The notes: generated by a model from the sequence alone, not told the origin. A stretch of DNA of 64,000 nucleotides from Desulfovulcanus ferrireducens (GCF_018704065.1 NZ_JAGUQP010000003.1:47645-111644); one strand, 5' to 3'; shown: positions 46,224 through 56,208, counted from the first letter of the stretch. Numbers and translations: made by a program.

Positions 46224-46343
46224 AAAGGTTAAAAGGTTTAAAGGCTAAAAAGCTAGGAGGCTAAAAGGTTTAGAGGCCAAGAGGTCAATTCTGGCTTCTC
46301 CACCTCTTCACCATTTTACCTTTTTATCTTTTAGCCATTACCT
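46224..46343. repeat. Palindromic 8-bp-period array between ftsQ and ftsA (clearest left arm)
   Basis: Eight consecutive octamers start at 46224: AAAGGTTA, AAAGGTTT, AAAGGCTA, AAAAGCTA, GGAGGCTA, AAAGGTTT, AGAGGCCA, AGAGGTCA. The right arm has ACC/ATC/AGC triplets at 46302, 46310, 46318, 46326 and 46334. On the minus strand the first unit of the array contains the ftsQ stop codon. Confidence 0.82.
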
Positions 46344-47159
46344 AAAACCTACCCATACCTGTCCGTTAAGAACATGGATTTTATTTACTTTGTTTAGCTC
46401 TCCCCTATTGCGCAAATCTTTCCAGACCAAGCTTAATTTATGCACATTTTCTAAAATTCCATCCATATCCAGGCTGAGCTTGAGCCGTGGTTTTTCCAAA
46501 AAAGCTTCCATCCTGTTTAAACTGGTCAAGTGTATCCCGGCCAAATCTTGCCAGGAAAAAGGGAACTTCTTCTTATCCAGCAAAGAAACTATTATTGGTA
46601 ATTGCTCTTTAGCCCGCGTACATTGTGCATCTACATAAAGTACAGGTAGAGAAATAAAATTCTTGGGCAGCACCTCGGCTATACGCTCACCCAGCCGATT
46701 AGCATAAAAAAGCTTTTGGCCATATTTGACCCAAAAATAAGCTTGGCGTTCAACAATAGCGATCCTAATCTTGTCAGGTAGTTCCCGACGTACATAAACC
46801 TCTTTAATCCAAGGTTTTTTGGATAATTTATGTTGTAGTTCTGCAATGTTTAAGTCCAGAATATTCTGACCCAGGTTCAGCCCCAAGGAAGAAGTAATTT
46901 CTCCGTAAGTAAGGTGCTTACAGCCTTCTATTTCAATCTGTTTCAGGGCAAAATAATTACTACCTGTTACCAAACGATAACCATAGATAAGAGCCAGGCT
47001 TATGCCCGCTATAAAAACTAAACCAGCCACAATTTTCAGGCCCAATATGAAAATTGCCTTTACAAGCTCTACTAGGCCTTGCCTGACGTTACTCGAATTT
47101 TGTCGGTAACTTTTTACTCTGCTAACAGGCCTTTTTCTGGCCATGGCTTCTAGAGACAT
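46338..47159 (-). CDS. ftsQ: Cell division protein FtsQ (DivIB family)
   Basis: A 273-residue bitopic membrane protein: cytoplasmic N-terminus (about 1-30), one membrane helix (about 38-60), a POTRA domain starting FALKQIEIEGCKHLTY, and the beta domain. It links FtsB/FtsL with early division proteins. Start overlaps the murB end by 10 bp; an internal ATG at 47144 is also possible and neither has a clear ribosome-binding site. Confidence 0.9.
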   Translation of the reverse strand: MSLEAMARKRPVSRVKSYRQNSSNVRQGLVELVKAIFILGLKIVAGLVFIAGISLALIYGYRLVTGSNYFALKQIEIEGCKHLTYGEITSSLGLNLGQNILDLNIAELQHKLSKKPWIKEVYVRRELPDKIRIAIVERQAYFWVKYGQKLFYANRLGERIAEVLPKNFISLPVLYVDAQCTRAKEQLPIIVSLLDKKKFPFSWQDLAGIHLTSLNRMEAFLEKPRLKLSLDMDGILENVHKLSLVWKDLRNRGELNKVNKIHVLNGQVWVGFR

Positions 47160-48094
47160 GGGACAACTTTAACCTCCATCTCCAAGGCAATTCCCCACAT
47201 CTTACTCACTTTATTCTTGGCACACTCAATTAATTCCAGGGCCTGGCTAGTTGTCCCGTGACCGTAGTTAACCAGAAAATTAGCATGTAAAGCGGAAAAA
47301 CCTACTCCTCCCAGCCGCTTTCCTCTAAAACCCGCTTGTTCCAATAACCACCCGGCTGAAACTCCCTTCACTCCTCCGTCAAAACCTTTTTTCTTCGCCA
47401 ATAAGTTACTTTCCCGTGGGTTCAGGATTGGATTTTTAAACACACACCCTGCTGTAGCCTGAAGAACAGGTTGCGTTTTTTTTTTGCGCTCATACCAGGA
47501 GGCAATTCTCTTTTTGATCTCACCTGGATCATCTTTTCCAAGCCTTAAAATAGCACCTAAAATTAAATAAAACCCACTTGTTCTTTTTAATCTAAAATGT
47601 CGATAAGCTATGTGCGTATCCTCTCTATCCACCCAGAATATCCCCTGCTCAGGGACCCAGACTTTTGCCTTCTCTATTTTCGAACCTATTTCGACACCAT
47701 GCGAGCCGGCATTCATGGCCACAGCCCCACCCACAGTTCCTGGTATCCCGGCCAATCCTTCAAGACCACTAAGACCTTTCTTTATGCACCAGCCCAAGAA
47801 GCGGGGTAAACTCAAACTCGCTGAAACTTCTACGAGAACCTCGTTTTCGCTTTCGTCCAGAATTTGGGGTGTTTCTCCCCCTGCCCATTTTATCAGGACC
47901 AAATCCACGTCTGCATCGCGAAACAAGACATTGCTCCCCCGCCCCAAAACAAAAGCCGAATCTTTTATCTCCGGCCAGACACGACCAAGTTCATCCAGAT
48001 CAGAGCAAGAACGGGCCAGATAAAGCCTTCGCCCTCTGCCTCCGAGTTTTAATGTGGAAAATCTCTTTAACTCCGGTCTGTCTATAATTTGCAT
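47150..48094 (-). CDS. murB: UDP-N-acetylenolpyruvoylglucosamine reductase
   Basis: FAD enzyme that reduces the enolpyruvyl group in muropeptide synthesis; 314 residues. It has the FAD-binding FVLGRGSNVLFRD, GIPGTVGGAVAMNAG, the catalytic ATAGCVFKNP and the C-terminal GTTSQALELIECAKNKV. Located between murC and ftsQ. Cytosolic. Confidence 0.95.
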   Translation of the reverse strand: MQIIDRPELKRFSTLKLGGRGRRLYLARSCSDLDELGRVWPEIKDSAFVLGRGSNVLFRDADVDLVLIKWAGGETPQILDESENEVLVEVSASLSLPRFLGWCIKKGLSGLEGLAGIPGTVGGAVAMNAGSHGVEIGSKIEKAKVWVPEQGIFWVDREDTHIAYRHFRLKRTSGFYLILGAILRLGKDDPGEIKKRIASWYERKKKTQPVLQATAGCVFKNPILNPRESNLLAKKKGFDGGVKGVSAGWLLEQAGFRGKRLGGVGFSALHANFLVNYGHGTTSQALELIECAKNKVSKMWGIALEMEVKVVPCL

Positions 48095-48133
48095 GAGCTT
48101 CCCAACTTCCTGATGAACGTATGCAATAGGCCC

Positions 48134-49513
48134 CTACTTCTCAGTTTCACCGCTTCCCTTCAAAAACTCTTCCCCTACTCTCCACACACTGCCTGCACCC
48201 AGAGTCAGAAACAAATCATTCGGTTTGAGTATCTCTGGCAGAGCCTTGGCCACAGCATCCAGGTCTTCAAAAAATATAACAGGAGTTCCGCTGACCTGCT
48301 TGATGCCTTGAGCCAGGCTGAGCCCATTTACTCCAGGGATGGGATCCTCCGAAGCCGGATAAATTTCTGTCAAAAGTAATAAGTCCACTTCTGAAAAGAC
48401 ACGACAAAAATCACCAAACAAGACCTTGGTCCGGGTAAACCTGTGTGGCTGAAACAGAACTACCAATCTTTTCTCCGGGTAACATTTACGAGCCGTTTCT
48501 AAAGTGACACGAATTTCAGTAGGATGGTGTCCGTAATCATCAACCACCAACACCCCGTCTAGCTCTCCTTTTTGCTCAAACCTTCGTCCTACACCGCCAA
48601 ACAACTCAAGTCCTTTAATGATCTTCTCCTTGTCAATGCCTGCTTCTATGGCAATACCAATAGCAGCCAAGGCATTTAAAATATTGTGGCGACCTGGCTG
48701 GTTCAGACGGACACGGCCCCAATAGTTATCGAACATAAACACATCAAACTCTGACCCACGGCTACAATTTATGATTTCGGCCCGCAGATTATTTTTCGAC
48801 CCAAATCCATAGGTAAGGACCGGTCTCTTGACATGAGGCAAGAGAGAATCAACCCCCGGATCATCTCCGCAAACCACATTGACTCCATAAAATGGTATCG
48901 AGTTCATAAATTGGACAAACGCGCCCTTGATTTCTTCAAGATCCTGATAATAATCCAAATGATCCGCATCCACATTGGTGACAATCGTCATAATGGGGAA
49001 CAGACAGAGAAAAGAACCATCTGACTCATCCGCCTCGGCAATAAAAAACTCCCCAGTGCCTGGCAGGGCATTACTCCCATAAGAATTCAGACGACCACCA
49101 ATAATTACAGTGGGATCCAACCCTGCTTCCTTAAAAATCGTACCCAAAAAAGAAGTGGTAGATGTCTTGCCATGCGTTCCAGCCACAGCAATACCGGTCT
49201 TTAAACGCATAAGTTCGGCCAGCATCTCTGCCCTGGGAATAATAGGAATCTGTTTTTCTCTGGCTGCTACAAGTTCTGGGTTGTCATCTTTGATGGCCGT
49301 AGATTTAACCACCACCTGGGCCTGCCGCAGATTATTCTGATCATGTCCGATATATATCTTAGCTCCCAGGCCTCGTAATCTGGCTACCTGCACACTTTCG
49401 CTCAGATCAGAACCGCTGACTTCATAGCCCAGGTTAAGTAATACCTCGGCAATCCCGCTCATGCCTGAGCCACCAATCCCGACCATATGTATTTTTTTTA
49501 CTTTTCCCTGCAT
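48134..49513 (-). CDS. murC: UDP-N-acetylmuramate--L-alanine ligase
   Basis: Mur ligase adding the first amino acid (normally L-Ala) to UDP-MurNAc; 459 residues. N-terminal [20 protein letters not shown] motif [11 protein letters not shown] and the later [10 protein letters not shown] are all clear. Flanked by murG (via the array at 49.5 kb) and murB. Confidence 0.96.
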   Translation of the reverse strand: MQGKVKKIHMVGIGGSGMSGIAEVLLNLGYEVSGSDLSESVQVARLRGLGAKIYIGHDQNNLRQAQVVVKSTAIKDDNPELVAAREKQIPIIPRAEMLAELMRLKTGIAVAGTHGKTSTTSFLGTIFKEAGLDPTVIIGGRLNSYGSNALPGTGEFFIAEADESDGSFLCLFPIMTIVTNVDADHLDYYQDLEEIKGAFVQFMNSIPFYGVNVVCGDDPGVDSLLPHVKRPVLTYGFGSKNNLRAEIINCSRGSEFDVFMFDNYWGRVRLNQPGRHNILNALAAIGIAIEAGIDKEKIIKGLELFGGVGRRFEQKGELDGVLVVDDYGHHPTEIRVTLETARKCYPEKRLVVLFQPHRFTRTKVLFGDFCRVFSEVDLLLLTEIYPASEDPIPGVNGLSLAQGIKQVSGTPVIFFEDLDAVAKALPEILKPNDLFLTLGAGSVWRVGEEFLKGSGETEK

Positions 49514-49523
49514 TCTTTTGTTT

Positions 49524-49660
49524 ATTAGTTTAGTAGTTTAGTAGGTTATTGGTTAAATGGTTGATTAGTTTATTGGTTTATCTTGAAAGTCTTATTTCAT
49601 ACTCCCAGCATCCCTCTCACGCTGTAAGCTATTAACCAATCAACTAATCAACCAACTAAC
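49524..49660. repeat. Palindromic 8-bp-period array between murG and murC
   Basis: Left-arm GTT triplets at 49528, 49536, (49544), 49552, 49560, 49568 and 49576; right-arm AAC at 49634, 49642, 49650 and 49658. On the minus strand the right arm supplies the last residues (LVG) and stop of murG. Confidence 0.82.
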
Positions 49661-50724
49661 CGGCATAATTCCTCGACAATAATTTCAGCGGCATTGGGTC
49701 TGGCCAGACTTCTGGCTGCCCGGGCCATTTTTTCTAATTTATCAGGCGCACAGAGCAAGTCCTCGATAACTTGCGCCAGGTTAATTTCCTCCAGATAGCT
49801 CTGCACCAGAACCATTGCTGCTCCCGCCCTTTCCAATACTTTAGCATTGGTCAACTGGTGATTATGTGTGGCATAGGGGAAAGGAACCAAAATTGCTGGT
49901 TTAGCAGCAGCACAAAGTTCGGCCAGAGTCGTGGCTCCAGACCGGCAAAGAACAAGGTCGGCATAAGCATAAGCCTTGGCCATATCCTCAATAAAAGGCT
50001 CCACTTTAGCCTGTGGATATTTCCGGGCATAGACCTTGTTTACCTCTTCAAAATCCCTTTTCCCAGTCTGATGCCAGATCTCTATCCCCTGGGCCTTGAG
50101 TTGACTAAGACAGTCTGTAACCGCCTGATTTATAGCTCTTGCTCCCTGGCTCCCACCCAGGACAAGTAACCTTTTCCCCATGGCATGGGATAAAGTCTCT
50201 TTGGCTGCCAGAGAAACGATCTCCCCCCGGATCGGGTTACCACTTAAAATAACTTTATCCTCCGGGAAAAAACCATGTTCGTCCGGAAAAGTTAAAAACA
50301 CCCTGTCTACCCGCTTGCCCAAGATTCTATTAGTCACTCCGGGAAGACTGTTTTGTTCATGAACGGCCGTAGGCAAACCCATCCATCTGGCAACCAGGAC
50401 CGGAACAAAGCCAGCATAACCGCCAAAACCAATCACCACCTCTGGCTTAAAAGAACGCAAAAATAAAAATGACTTAATAAGGCTCTGACTGAGCCAAAAA
50501 ACTGTGGCCAAAGACCTTATCCCCCTGCCAAGTACGCCCCTGGCCGGTAATCCCTTAAATTCCAGGCCAGCTTTTCGGGCCAGAGCCGCTTCCGGCCCTG
50601 ATTCACCGCCCAAAAAGCAAATTTTACAGTCAGGATTTTGCTCTCGTATTTTCTCGGCCACAGCCAGGGCCGGGAAAATATGTCCGCCCGTGCCCCCTGT
50701 AGTTATAACCACTCGCTTAAGCAT
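49648..50724 (-). CDS. murG: UDP-GlcNAc--undecaprenyl-pyrophosphoryl-MurNAc-pentapeptide transferase
   Basis: Peripheral membrane glycosyltransferase that makes lipid II from lipid I; 358 residues. It has the N-terminal TGGTGGHIFPALAVAE and the second-domain GGSQGARAIN and CRSGATTLAEL. Its final codons are contributed by the short-period array downstream. Confidence 0.96.
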   Translation of the reverse strand: MLKRVVITTGGTGGHIFPALAVAEKIREQNPDCKICFLGGESGPEAALARKAGLEFKGLPARGVLGRGIRSLATVFWLSQSLIKSFLFLRSFKPEVVIGFGGYAGFVPVLVARWMGLPTAVHEQNSLPGVTNRILGKRVDRVFLTFPDEHGFFPEDKVILSGNPIRGEIVSLAAKETLSHAMGKRLLVLGGSQGARAINQAVTDCLSQLKAQGIEIWHQTGKRDFEEVNKVYARKYPQAKVEPFIEDMAKAYAYADLVLCRSGATTLAELCAAAKPAILVPFPYATHNHQLTNAKVLERAGAAMVLVQSYLEEINLAQVIEDLLCAPDKLEKMARAARSLARPNAAEIIVEELCRLVG

Positions 50725-50725
50725 C

Positions 50726-50828
50726 TTAGTTAAATGGTTGATTAGCTAAATGGTTAAGTAGTTGAACAGTTGATTGGTTACTTGATTAGTCTTCAACCAA
50801 TAAACTAATAAACCAATCAACCTGTAAC
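50726..50828. repeat. Palindromic 8-bp-period array between ftsW and murG (cleanest phase)
   Basis: Left-arm GTT (or GCT) at 50729, 50737, 50745, 50753, 50761, 50769 and 50777: seven units without a slip. Right-arm AAC at 50795, 50803, 50811 and 50819, then 50826. The two arms meet near 50784-50792. Confidence 0.85.
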
Positions 50829-50831
50829 CCA

Positions 50832-51956
50832 TTAGCCTCTTGCCTTCTGCCTCTTTGAAAGATTCAGTAAAAAGCCTGCGCAAAAAAATGAAACTAACAG
50901 GTTACTTCCTCCATAACTAACAAAAGGCATGGGCACGCCCTTGGGGGGTACTGTTCCCAGAACCACGGCAATATTTAAAAGAGCGCCTAAAATCAAAATT
51001 AAGCCCAGACCAAAGGCAGCGAATCTGTCCTCCATCTCCTGCTGGTCACAGGAGATCCTGATTACCCGCCAGATAATGACCCCAACCAAAATAAAAACCA
51101 AGGAAAAGCCGACAAAGCCCAGTTCCTCACCCAAAACAGCGAGGATAAAATCATTGTGCGCTTCCGGTAGAAACAAGAGCTTCTGCCGTCCCTCTCCTAA
51201 ACCCAGCCCCCACATTCCGCCAGAACCGAAACCATATAGGGATTGGACCAATTGATATCCACTGTCCTGGGCATCTTTGAAAGGATCCAAAAAGGCAAAC
51301 CAGCGCCGAAAGCGATACGGAGATTGTACTATCAATACAAATCCTGTGGCCACAGCCAAGAAAGCAGAAGAAACCAGGTATACTAATCGTGTTCCTCCGA
51401 TTAGACTCATAAAAAACAGTATCAGGGCTAAGTAGGCTGCACCCCCAAAATCCGGTTGAAGCATAAGCAATGCACACAAGGAGGCCGTGATTATAGTCGG
51501 GGGCAAAAAACCAACACTGAAAGTTTTGACCAATTCCTGCTTGTGCGAAAAAAAATAGGCCAGGTAAAAGACCAATGCCACTTTGGCCAGCTCCAGGGCC
51601 TGAATTGTCAGCGGCCCGAATTTAAGCCACCTTCGAGCACCACCCGCGCCATAACCCAAGGGGCTGAAGACAGTTAAACAAAGAAGTCCAAAGACCAAAA
51701 TAAGCCAAAGATATTTTAATTTATAAAAAAATATTCTTGGAATCTTGATTGTGCAGGCCAAGACAATCAATCCGGCCAAGGTAAAAACAACCTGTTTCTT
51801 GATAAAATAAAATTTATCATCAAAAAATTTTTCAGCCATAATACTGCTGGCACTAAAGAGCACAACTAATCCCAAACCAGATAAGGCCAAGACAGCACCC
51901 AAAAGCCACAAATCAATGCCCGTACCTGAACTTCGCTTAATCCTTGCCCCTCTCAT
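50832..51956 (-). CDS. ftsW: Lipid II glycosyltransferase / division protein FtsW
   Basis: SEDS-family membrane protein of 374 residues with about ten helices. The SEDS motifs are visible as LKFGPLTIQALELAK, PYRFRRWFAFLDPF and GGSNLLVSFF. It polymerises lipid II together with FtsI. Lies between murD and murG, as usual. Confidence 0.95.
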   Translation of the reverse strand: MRGARIKRSSGTGIDLWLLGAVLALSGLGLVVLFSASSIMAEKFFDDKFYFIKKQVVFTLAGLIVLACTIKIPRIFFYKLKYLWLILVFGLLCLTVFSPLGYGAGGARRWLKFGPLTIQALELAKVALVFYLAYFFSHKQELVKTFSVGFLPPTIITASLCALLMLQPDFGGAAYLALILFFMSLIGGTRLVYLVSSAFLAVATGFVLIVQSPYRFRRWFAFLDPFKDAQDSGYQLVQSLYGFGSGGMWGLGLGEGRQKLLFLPEAHNDFILAVLGEELGFVGFSLVFILVGVIIWRVIRISCDQQEMEDRFAAFGLGLILILGALLNIAVVLGTVPPKGVPMPFVSYGGSNLLVSFFCAGFLLNLSKRQKARG

Positions 51957-52025
51957 CTCCCTCTCGTCTTCTGGCCATTTTTTCCGTTACCTATTGTCCA
52001 GCCAGGCACGCTGGCATGCTTGCTT

Positions 52026-53333
52026 CTAACCATTTCCCTTGTCACGCACACAATCCAACACCAAACGTTGAAATTGCATTCCCCTGGCCTTGTAATCCGG
52101 AAACAGATCAAAGCTGGCCGTGCCTGGAGAAAGAAGAACAGTATCTCCTGGTTCTGCATCAACGACAATTTTACGTACTGCTTCCTCCAAAGTGGGAAAC
52201 CACTCCATTTCCACCAGGTCGCCAAAGGCTTGGATAAAAATTTCTTTACTAGCTCCAAAAAGATAAACCTTACATACCTTTTCCTGCACAACTGGCCGAA
52301 TTACTTTTAGATTCCCGCCCTTAAAAACTCCACCGGCCACAAGTCTTATAGGGCGGGGAAAAGTTTTTAAGGCCGACTTTACGGCGTCAACAGTGGTAGC
52401 CTTTGAGTCATCAACAAAAGTTATCCCTTTATGCTGAAAAAATATCTCCTGTCTGTGGGCCGGTGGGACAAAGTCCTGTATATTCTTTTCAAACTCACTT
52501 TCAGTAACTCCAAAATACTTACATGCCAGAAAAGCGGCCTCCAAATTCTCTTGATTATGTTCGCCCCTAAGCCTTGGACAAGAGAATCTGTCTTGGGGCA
52601 CAAAATAAACTCTCCTGGCACGGGTAAATGAGCGCTTTTCAAGTTCGCCCTTTAGACTTAAAGGGAGAATGGCCAGATCCTGTTCATTTTGCCTGGCAAA
52701 AAGTTTTAACTTGGCTTCAAAATACTCTTGAATATCCTGATGATAATCCAGGTGATTGGGAGAGAAATTAAGGAAAATAGCTACCCGCGGATGGAATCCA
52801 CTACAGTTTTCCAACTGAAAACTGCTCGCCTCCAGGACTAAAATCTCTGCTCTTCTCCCCTCCAAAAGATACTCGCTGAGCGGAGTACCAATATTACCAC
52901 CGGTAAACACTACTTTTCCTGTCTTTTCCAGAACATGAGTGATGAGTAAGGTAGTGGTTGTTTTTCCATTGGTTCCGGTAACGGCAATTATGGGCTCGGA
53001 CACAAACCAGGAAGCCAACTCCAACTCAGAGTAAACCTGGGCACCGGCTGGTATATGAGCCTGAATATTTCTTTTCTGGACTCCTGGACTCAATATAATT
53101 AAGTTCGCTCCTTTAAAATCTTCAGGTTTATGTTCACCAAACCTAAGGGCCCAACCATTTTCCTCAGCTAACTGCTTGAGCTCCTTAGAAAACCGGCTTT
53201 CGTCCTTTTCCAAAAGGCGAACCTCTGCTCCAAGCCTGGTCAAAAGCCTGGCCGCGGCCAGACCTGATCGTCCTGCGCCTACAACAACAGCCTGATGGCC
53301 GCGTAATTGTCCTGGATGAATTAACTCTTTCAT
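52026..53333 (-). CDS. murD: UDP-N-acetylmuramoylalanine--D-glutamate ligase
   Basis: Mur ligase adding D-Glu; 435 residues. N-terminal VVGAGRSGLAAARLL, ATP motif VTGTNGKTTTT, and DDSKATTVDAVKSAL in the C-terminal domain. The upstream side (53334-53722) holds a type-A mobile element inserted within a short-period array, so the dcw operon is interrupted here by about 390 bp. Confidence 0.96.
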   Translation of the reverse strand: MKELIHPGQLRGHQAVVVGAGRSGLAAARLLTRLGAEVRLLEKDESRFSKELKQLAEENGWALRFGEHKPEDFKGANLIILSPGVQKRNIQAHIPAGAQVYSELELASWFVSEPIIAVTGTNGKTTTTLLITHVLEKTGKVVFTGGNIGTPLSEYLLEGRRAEILVLEASSFQLENCSGFHPRVAIFLNFSPNHLDYHQDIQEYFEAKLKLFARQNEQDLAILPLSLKGELEKRSFTRARRVYFVPQDRFSCPRLRGEHNQENLEAAFLACKYFGVTESEFEKNIQDFVPPAHRQEIFFQHKGITFVDDSKATTVDAVKSALKTFPRPIRLVAGGVFKGGNLKVIRPVVQEKVCKVYLFGASKEIFIQAFGDLVEMEWFPTLEEAVRKIVVDAEPGDTVLLSPGTASFDLFPDYKARGMQFQRLVLDCVRDKGNG

Positions 53334-53352
53334 AAATTTTAATGGTTATGGT

Positions 53353-53647
53353 CTCAACTTTCTGACATGATTAACATCCTCAAATTACTTCACAATTGAA
53401 GAGTGCATTTTCTGAAATGCATTACAAACGGGTTGGGTAACACATCTTGGCGAAGATTGCGGAAGCGCTGTGTATAGGGAGATTATTCCATCGAACTTTC
53501 GAAACCCATCATAACAACAGAAAAGGCATTAAATAATATTCTATTGACTAACCCCATTATGCACAGCCCGCAAGCAAGCCTTAGATGTGTCCAAGTTTTT
53601 GTTCGCATTGAAGAAAATGCGCTCGCAAATTAACTCAGAAAGTTGAG
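53353..53647. mobile_element. Type-A MITE-like foldback element, copy 2, inside the dcw operon
   Basis: 295 bp with the same CTCAACTTTCT / AGAAAGTTGAG ends as 11020-11314 and only scattered differences from it. The 8-bp direct repeat GTTATGGT flanks it (53345-53352 and 53648-53655). It lies between mraY and murD in a left arm of an octamer array. Noncoding. Confidence 0.92.
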
Positions 53648-53654
53648 GTTATGG

Positions 53655-53716
53655 TGATGAAAAGGTAAAAAGGTGAAGAAGACAGAATAAACCTTTTTAC
53701 CTTTTAACCACTTTAT
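53655..53716. repeat. Remainder of the octamer array split by the type-A element
   Basis: GGT at 53664 and 53672 in the left arm; ACC at 53691, 53699 and 53707 in the right arm. The sequence left of the mobile element (ATGGTTATGGT) continues the left arm. Confidence 0.65.
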
Positions 53717-53722
53717 TCATTA

Positions 53723-54799
53723 CTACCTCAATTTCAGGGTACTCAAAGCAACCAGAGCCAGGAGAATGGATAAAATCCAGAACCTGACTATTATCTTGGA
53801 TTCGGGCACGCCCTTTAATTCAAAATGATGGTGCAGCGGGGCCATCCGAAAAATTCGCTTCCCCCCACTAAGCTTGAAGTAACCCACCTGAAGAATAACT
53901 GAGATTGTTTCTACAACAAACAAACCACCAACAATGACCAGAATCAATTCCTGCTTACAGAGCACAGCAATAAACCCAAGACAGCCGCCCAGGCTTAAAC
54001 TGCCAACATCGCCCATAAAAATCTGAGCCGGATAAGCATTAAACCATAAAAAACCTAAGCCTGCCCCGACCATTGCTCCACAAAACACTGTGACTTCACC
54101 AACACCGGGAATATAGGCTATCTGGAGATACCTGGCCAACTGAGAGTGACCTGTGACATAGACAAACAAAGCGAAACAGGCCGCACAAACCACTACGGGC
54201 CCAATAGCAAGGCCATCCAGACCATCTGTTAAATTCACTGCATTAGATGCTCCGACCATGACAAAAATGGCAAATGGGATATAAAATAAATATAAGTCAG
54301 GCCTTATGTCCTTAAAAAACGGAACTAAAAGTTCTGTGGTGTAGCCCGGCATATTAACCAAAATTGAAACTACTCCCAATGCTACGATCGTCTGCCCTAA
54401 AAATTTGGTCTGGGCACTTAAGCCTTTATTCTGCTTTTTGACAATTTTTAAGTAGTCATCCACAAAACCAACCAGACCAAAGCCCAAAAAGACAAAAATA
54501 GTCAGCCACAAAAATTTATTAGTCAAATCTCCCCAGAGAAAAACACTGCCCAACAGACTAGCACCGATAAGCAAACCACCCATTGTAGGCGTGCCCGCTT
54601 TATTCTGATGCTTTGGTCCGTCTTCCTGAATATATTGCCCAAATTTTATCTTTCTCAACCATTCAATAAATTTTGGCCCAAGCACAATACTAATCAACAG
54701 GGCGGTCAAAAGAGCATAGATGCTTCTAAATGTTATATATCTGAAAACATTAAAAACAGTGTAATCTTGAGATAGGGGATATAATAAATGATATAACAT
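53723..54799 (-). CDS. mraY: Phospho-N-acetylmuramoyl-pentapeptide transferase
   Basis: Integral membrane enzyme making lipid I; 358 residues with about ten helices. Conserved features include [34 protein letters not shown] and the C-terminal [11 protein letters not shown] with the HHH motif. Lies between murF and murD. Confidence 0.97.
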   Translation of the reverse strand: MLYHLLYPLSQDYTVFNVFRYITFRSIYALLTALLISIVLGPKFIEWLRKIKFGQYIQEDGPKHQNKAGTPTMGGLLIGASLLGSVFLWGDLTNKFLWLTIFVFLGFGLVGFVDDYLKIVKKQNKGLSAQTKFLGQTIVALGVVSILVNMPGYTTELLVPFFKDIRPDLYLFYIPFAIFVMVGASNAVNLTDGLDGLAIGPVVVCAACFALFVYVTGHSQLARYLQIAYIPGVGEVTVFCGAMVGAGLGFLWFNAYPAQIFMGDVGSLSLGGCLGFIAVLCKQELILVIVGGLFVVETISVILQVGYFKLSGGKRIFRMAPLHHHFELKGVPESKIIVRFWILSILLALVALSTLKLR

Positions 54800-54840
54800 C
54801 TCGCTTCTTAACCTTTTAACCTCTTAGCCTATTAAAAATT
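54800..54840. repeat. Single AAC arm between murF and mraY
   Basis: Units of the form CTTCTTAA, CCTTTTAA, CCTCTTAG, CCTATTAA with 8-bp phase fill the gap. No facing left arm is seen. Confidence 0.55.
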
Positions 54841-56208
54841 TTAGTTTTTAACCTTTTTCACATATTCTTCCATTCTACTGCTTCTTGAACCTTTAAACAG
54901 AAGAACTGCCTGTCTTAAATTAAGATTTTTAAAAAAACTAAAAAAATCTTCCGGGCTGTGACAGATATAAAATTCTCCTGACCATCCTTTAAGTCCCTCT
55001 TTTACAAAAGACGCATTCTGACCGTGAAAAAATACATAATGGCAACCTATCCTATGGATAAACTCGCCCAGCTTCCTATGTTCTTCTTCTGATGCCTCAC
55101 CCAGTTCAGCCATATCTCCAAGGACAAGAACCAACTCTCTATCTTTAGCCAATTCCGCAGCGGTGCTAATAGCTGCCCTCATAGAAAGAGGATTGGCATT
55201 ATATGTATCGTCAATAATTGTCCACTCCCCTTTAGTCCAAAGGCAAAGCCTCTGTTCTGGCAGTCTGGCCTGACAAAGCCCCTGTTCGATTTCCGAGCCT
55301 GAATAACCCAACAAATGGGCCAAAACAGCTACCGCGGAAATGTTCTCTGTTAAATGGGCACCTATCCAGGGCAAAGCAAGAGAGTAGTTTTCCCCATTGA
55401 TTCCAATTTCGTAGTGGCCCCTGCCCCCTTCACAGCCACGATACTCACCCCAGAATCTCTGTCTTTTATCAGTGCAGGAAAAAAAGTATGGTTTGATTTG
55501 GGTGCGCCTCCGGGCTTCTTTGACCAAAGGAGGGTAGTCTTTATTTAAAACTGCCCAGGATTCGTTTTCCAAATAATCAAGAATTTTAGTCTTATACCTG
55601 GCCACATCGGATACACTGCCTAAGCCCTCCAGATGACAGGGGCCGATATTGGTTATAACCACAATATCTGGACGCAAAATACTTCCCAATTCATCCATAT
55701 CTTCGGGTTCACTAATGCCCAGTTCTAAAACCCAATAGTCTTCCTGACCATCAAACTTCAAAATCGACAAAGGCAGGCCGAGCTGATTGTTCCAATTTTT
55801 ATAATTCTTTCCAACCTTGGCTTTCTGGCTTAAAACAGAGAAAAGAAACTCTTTGGTTGTTGTTTTTCCTGCTGAACCAGTGATACCGATGACCCTAGCC
55901 CTCGTTCTCTGTCTTACATAAAGAGCCAGCCGGCCCAGGGCCTTGACTGTATCTTCCACCAGAAGAACCGGTACCTCTTCTATATCTAGTAAAGGAGTAT
56001 GGGCCAAAATAGCTCTTGCTCCCTTTTTCACTGCCTCCTGAGCAAAATTATGACCATCGTATCTTTGCCCGGCTATACATACAAAGAGATCACCCTCCTG
56101 AACCAAGCGACTATCAGTCTGCACCTTTGTTATTGGCACCTTTTCAAGGCCGTCAAAGTCCCCATAACTTGAAGTCGCCAGGGCAATTTGCTCAATAGTC
56201 AAATGCAT
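54841..56208 (-). CDS. murF: UDP-MurNAc-tripeptide--D-alanyl-D-alanine ligase
   Basis: Mur ligase adding D-Ala-D-Ala; 455 residues from the ATG at 56208, which has AGGAG 7 nt upstream (a TTG one codon earlier is rejected). ATP motif ITGSAGKTTTKEF; NKNWNNQLGLP-type loop near residue 135 and DDTYNANPLSM in the C-terminal part. Overlaps the murE end by 17 bp. Confidence 0.96.
   Translation of the reverse strand: MHLTIEQIALATSSYGDFDGLEKVPITKVQTDSRLVQEGDLFVCIAGQRYDGHNFAQEAVKKGARAILAHTPLLDIEEVPVLLVEDTVKALGRLALYVRQRTRARVIGITGSAGKTTTKEFLFSVLSQKAKVGKNYKNWNNQLGLPLSILKFDGQEDYWVLELGISEPEDMDELGSILRPDIVVITNIGPCHLEGLGSVSDVARYKTKILDYLENESWAVLNKDYPPLVKEARRRTQIKPYFFSCTDKRQRFWGEYRGCEGGRGHYEIGINGENYSLALPWIGAHLTENISAVAVLAHLLGYSGSEIEQGLCQARLPEQRLCLWTKGEWTIIDDTYNANPLSMRAAISTAAELAKDRELVLVLGDMAELGEASEEEHRKLGEFIHRIGCHYVFFHGQNASFVKEGLKGWSGEFYICHSPEDFFSFFKNLNLRQAVLLFKGSRSSRMEEYVKKVKN

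Noticed and set aside
46224..50828. Octamer arrays considered as CRISPR arrays or simple microsatellites
   Set aside because: There are no spacers or long identical repeats, and the units drift while keeping phase, with two opposed complementary arms.
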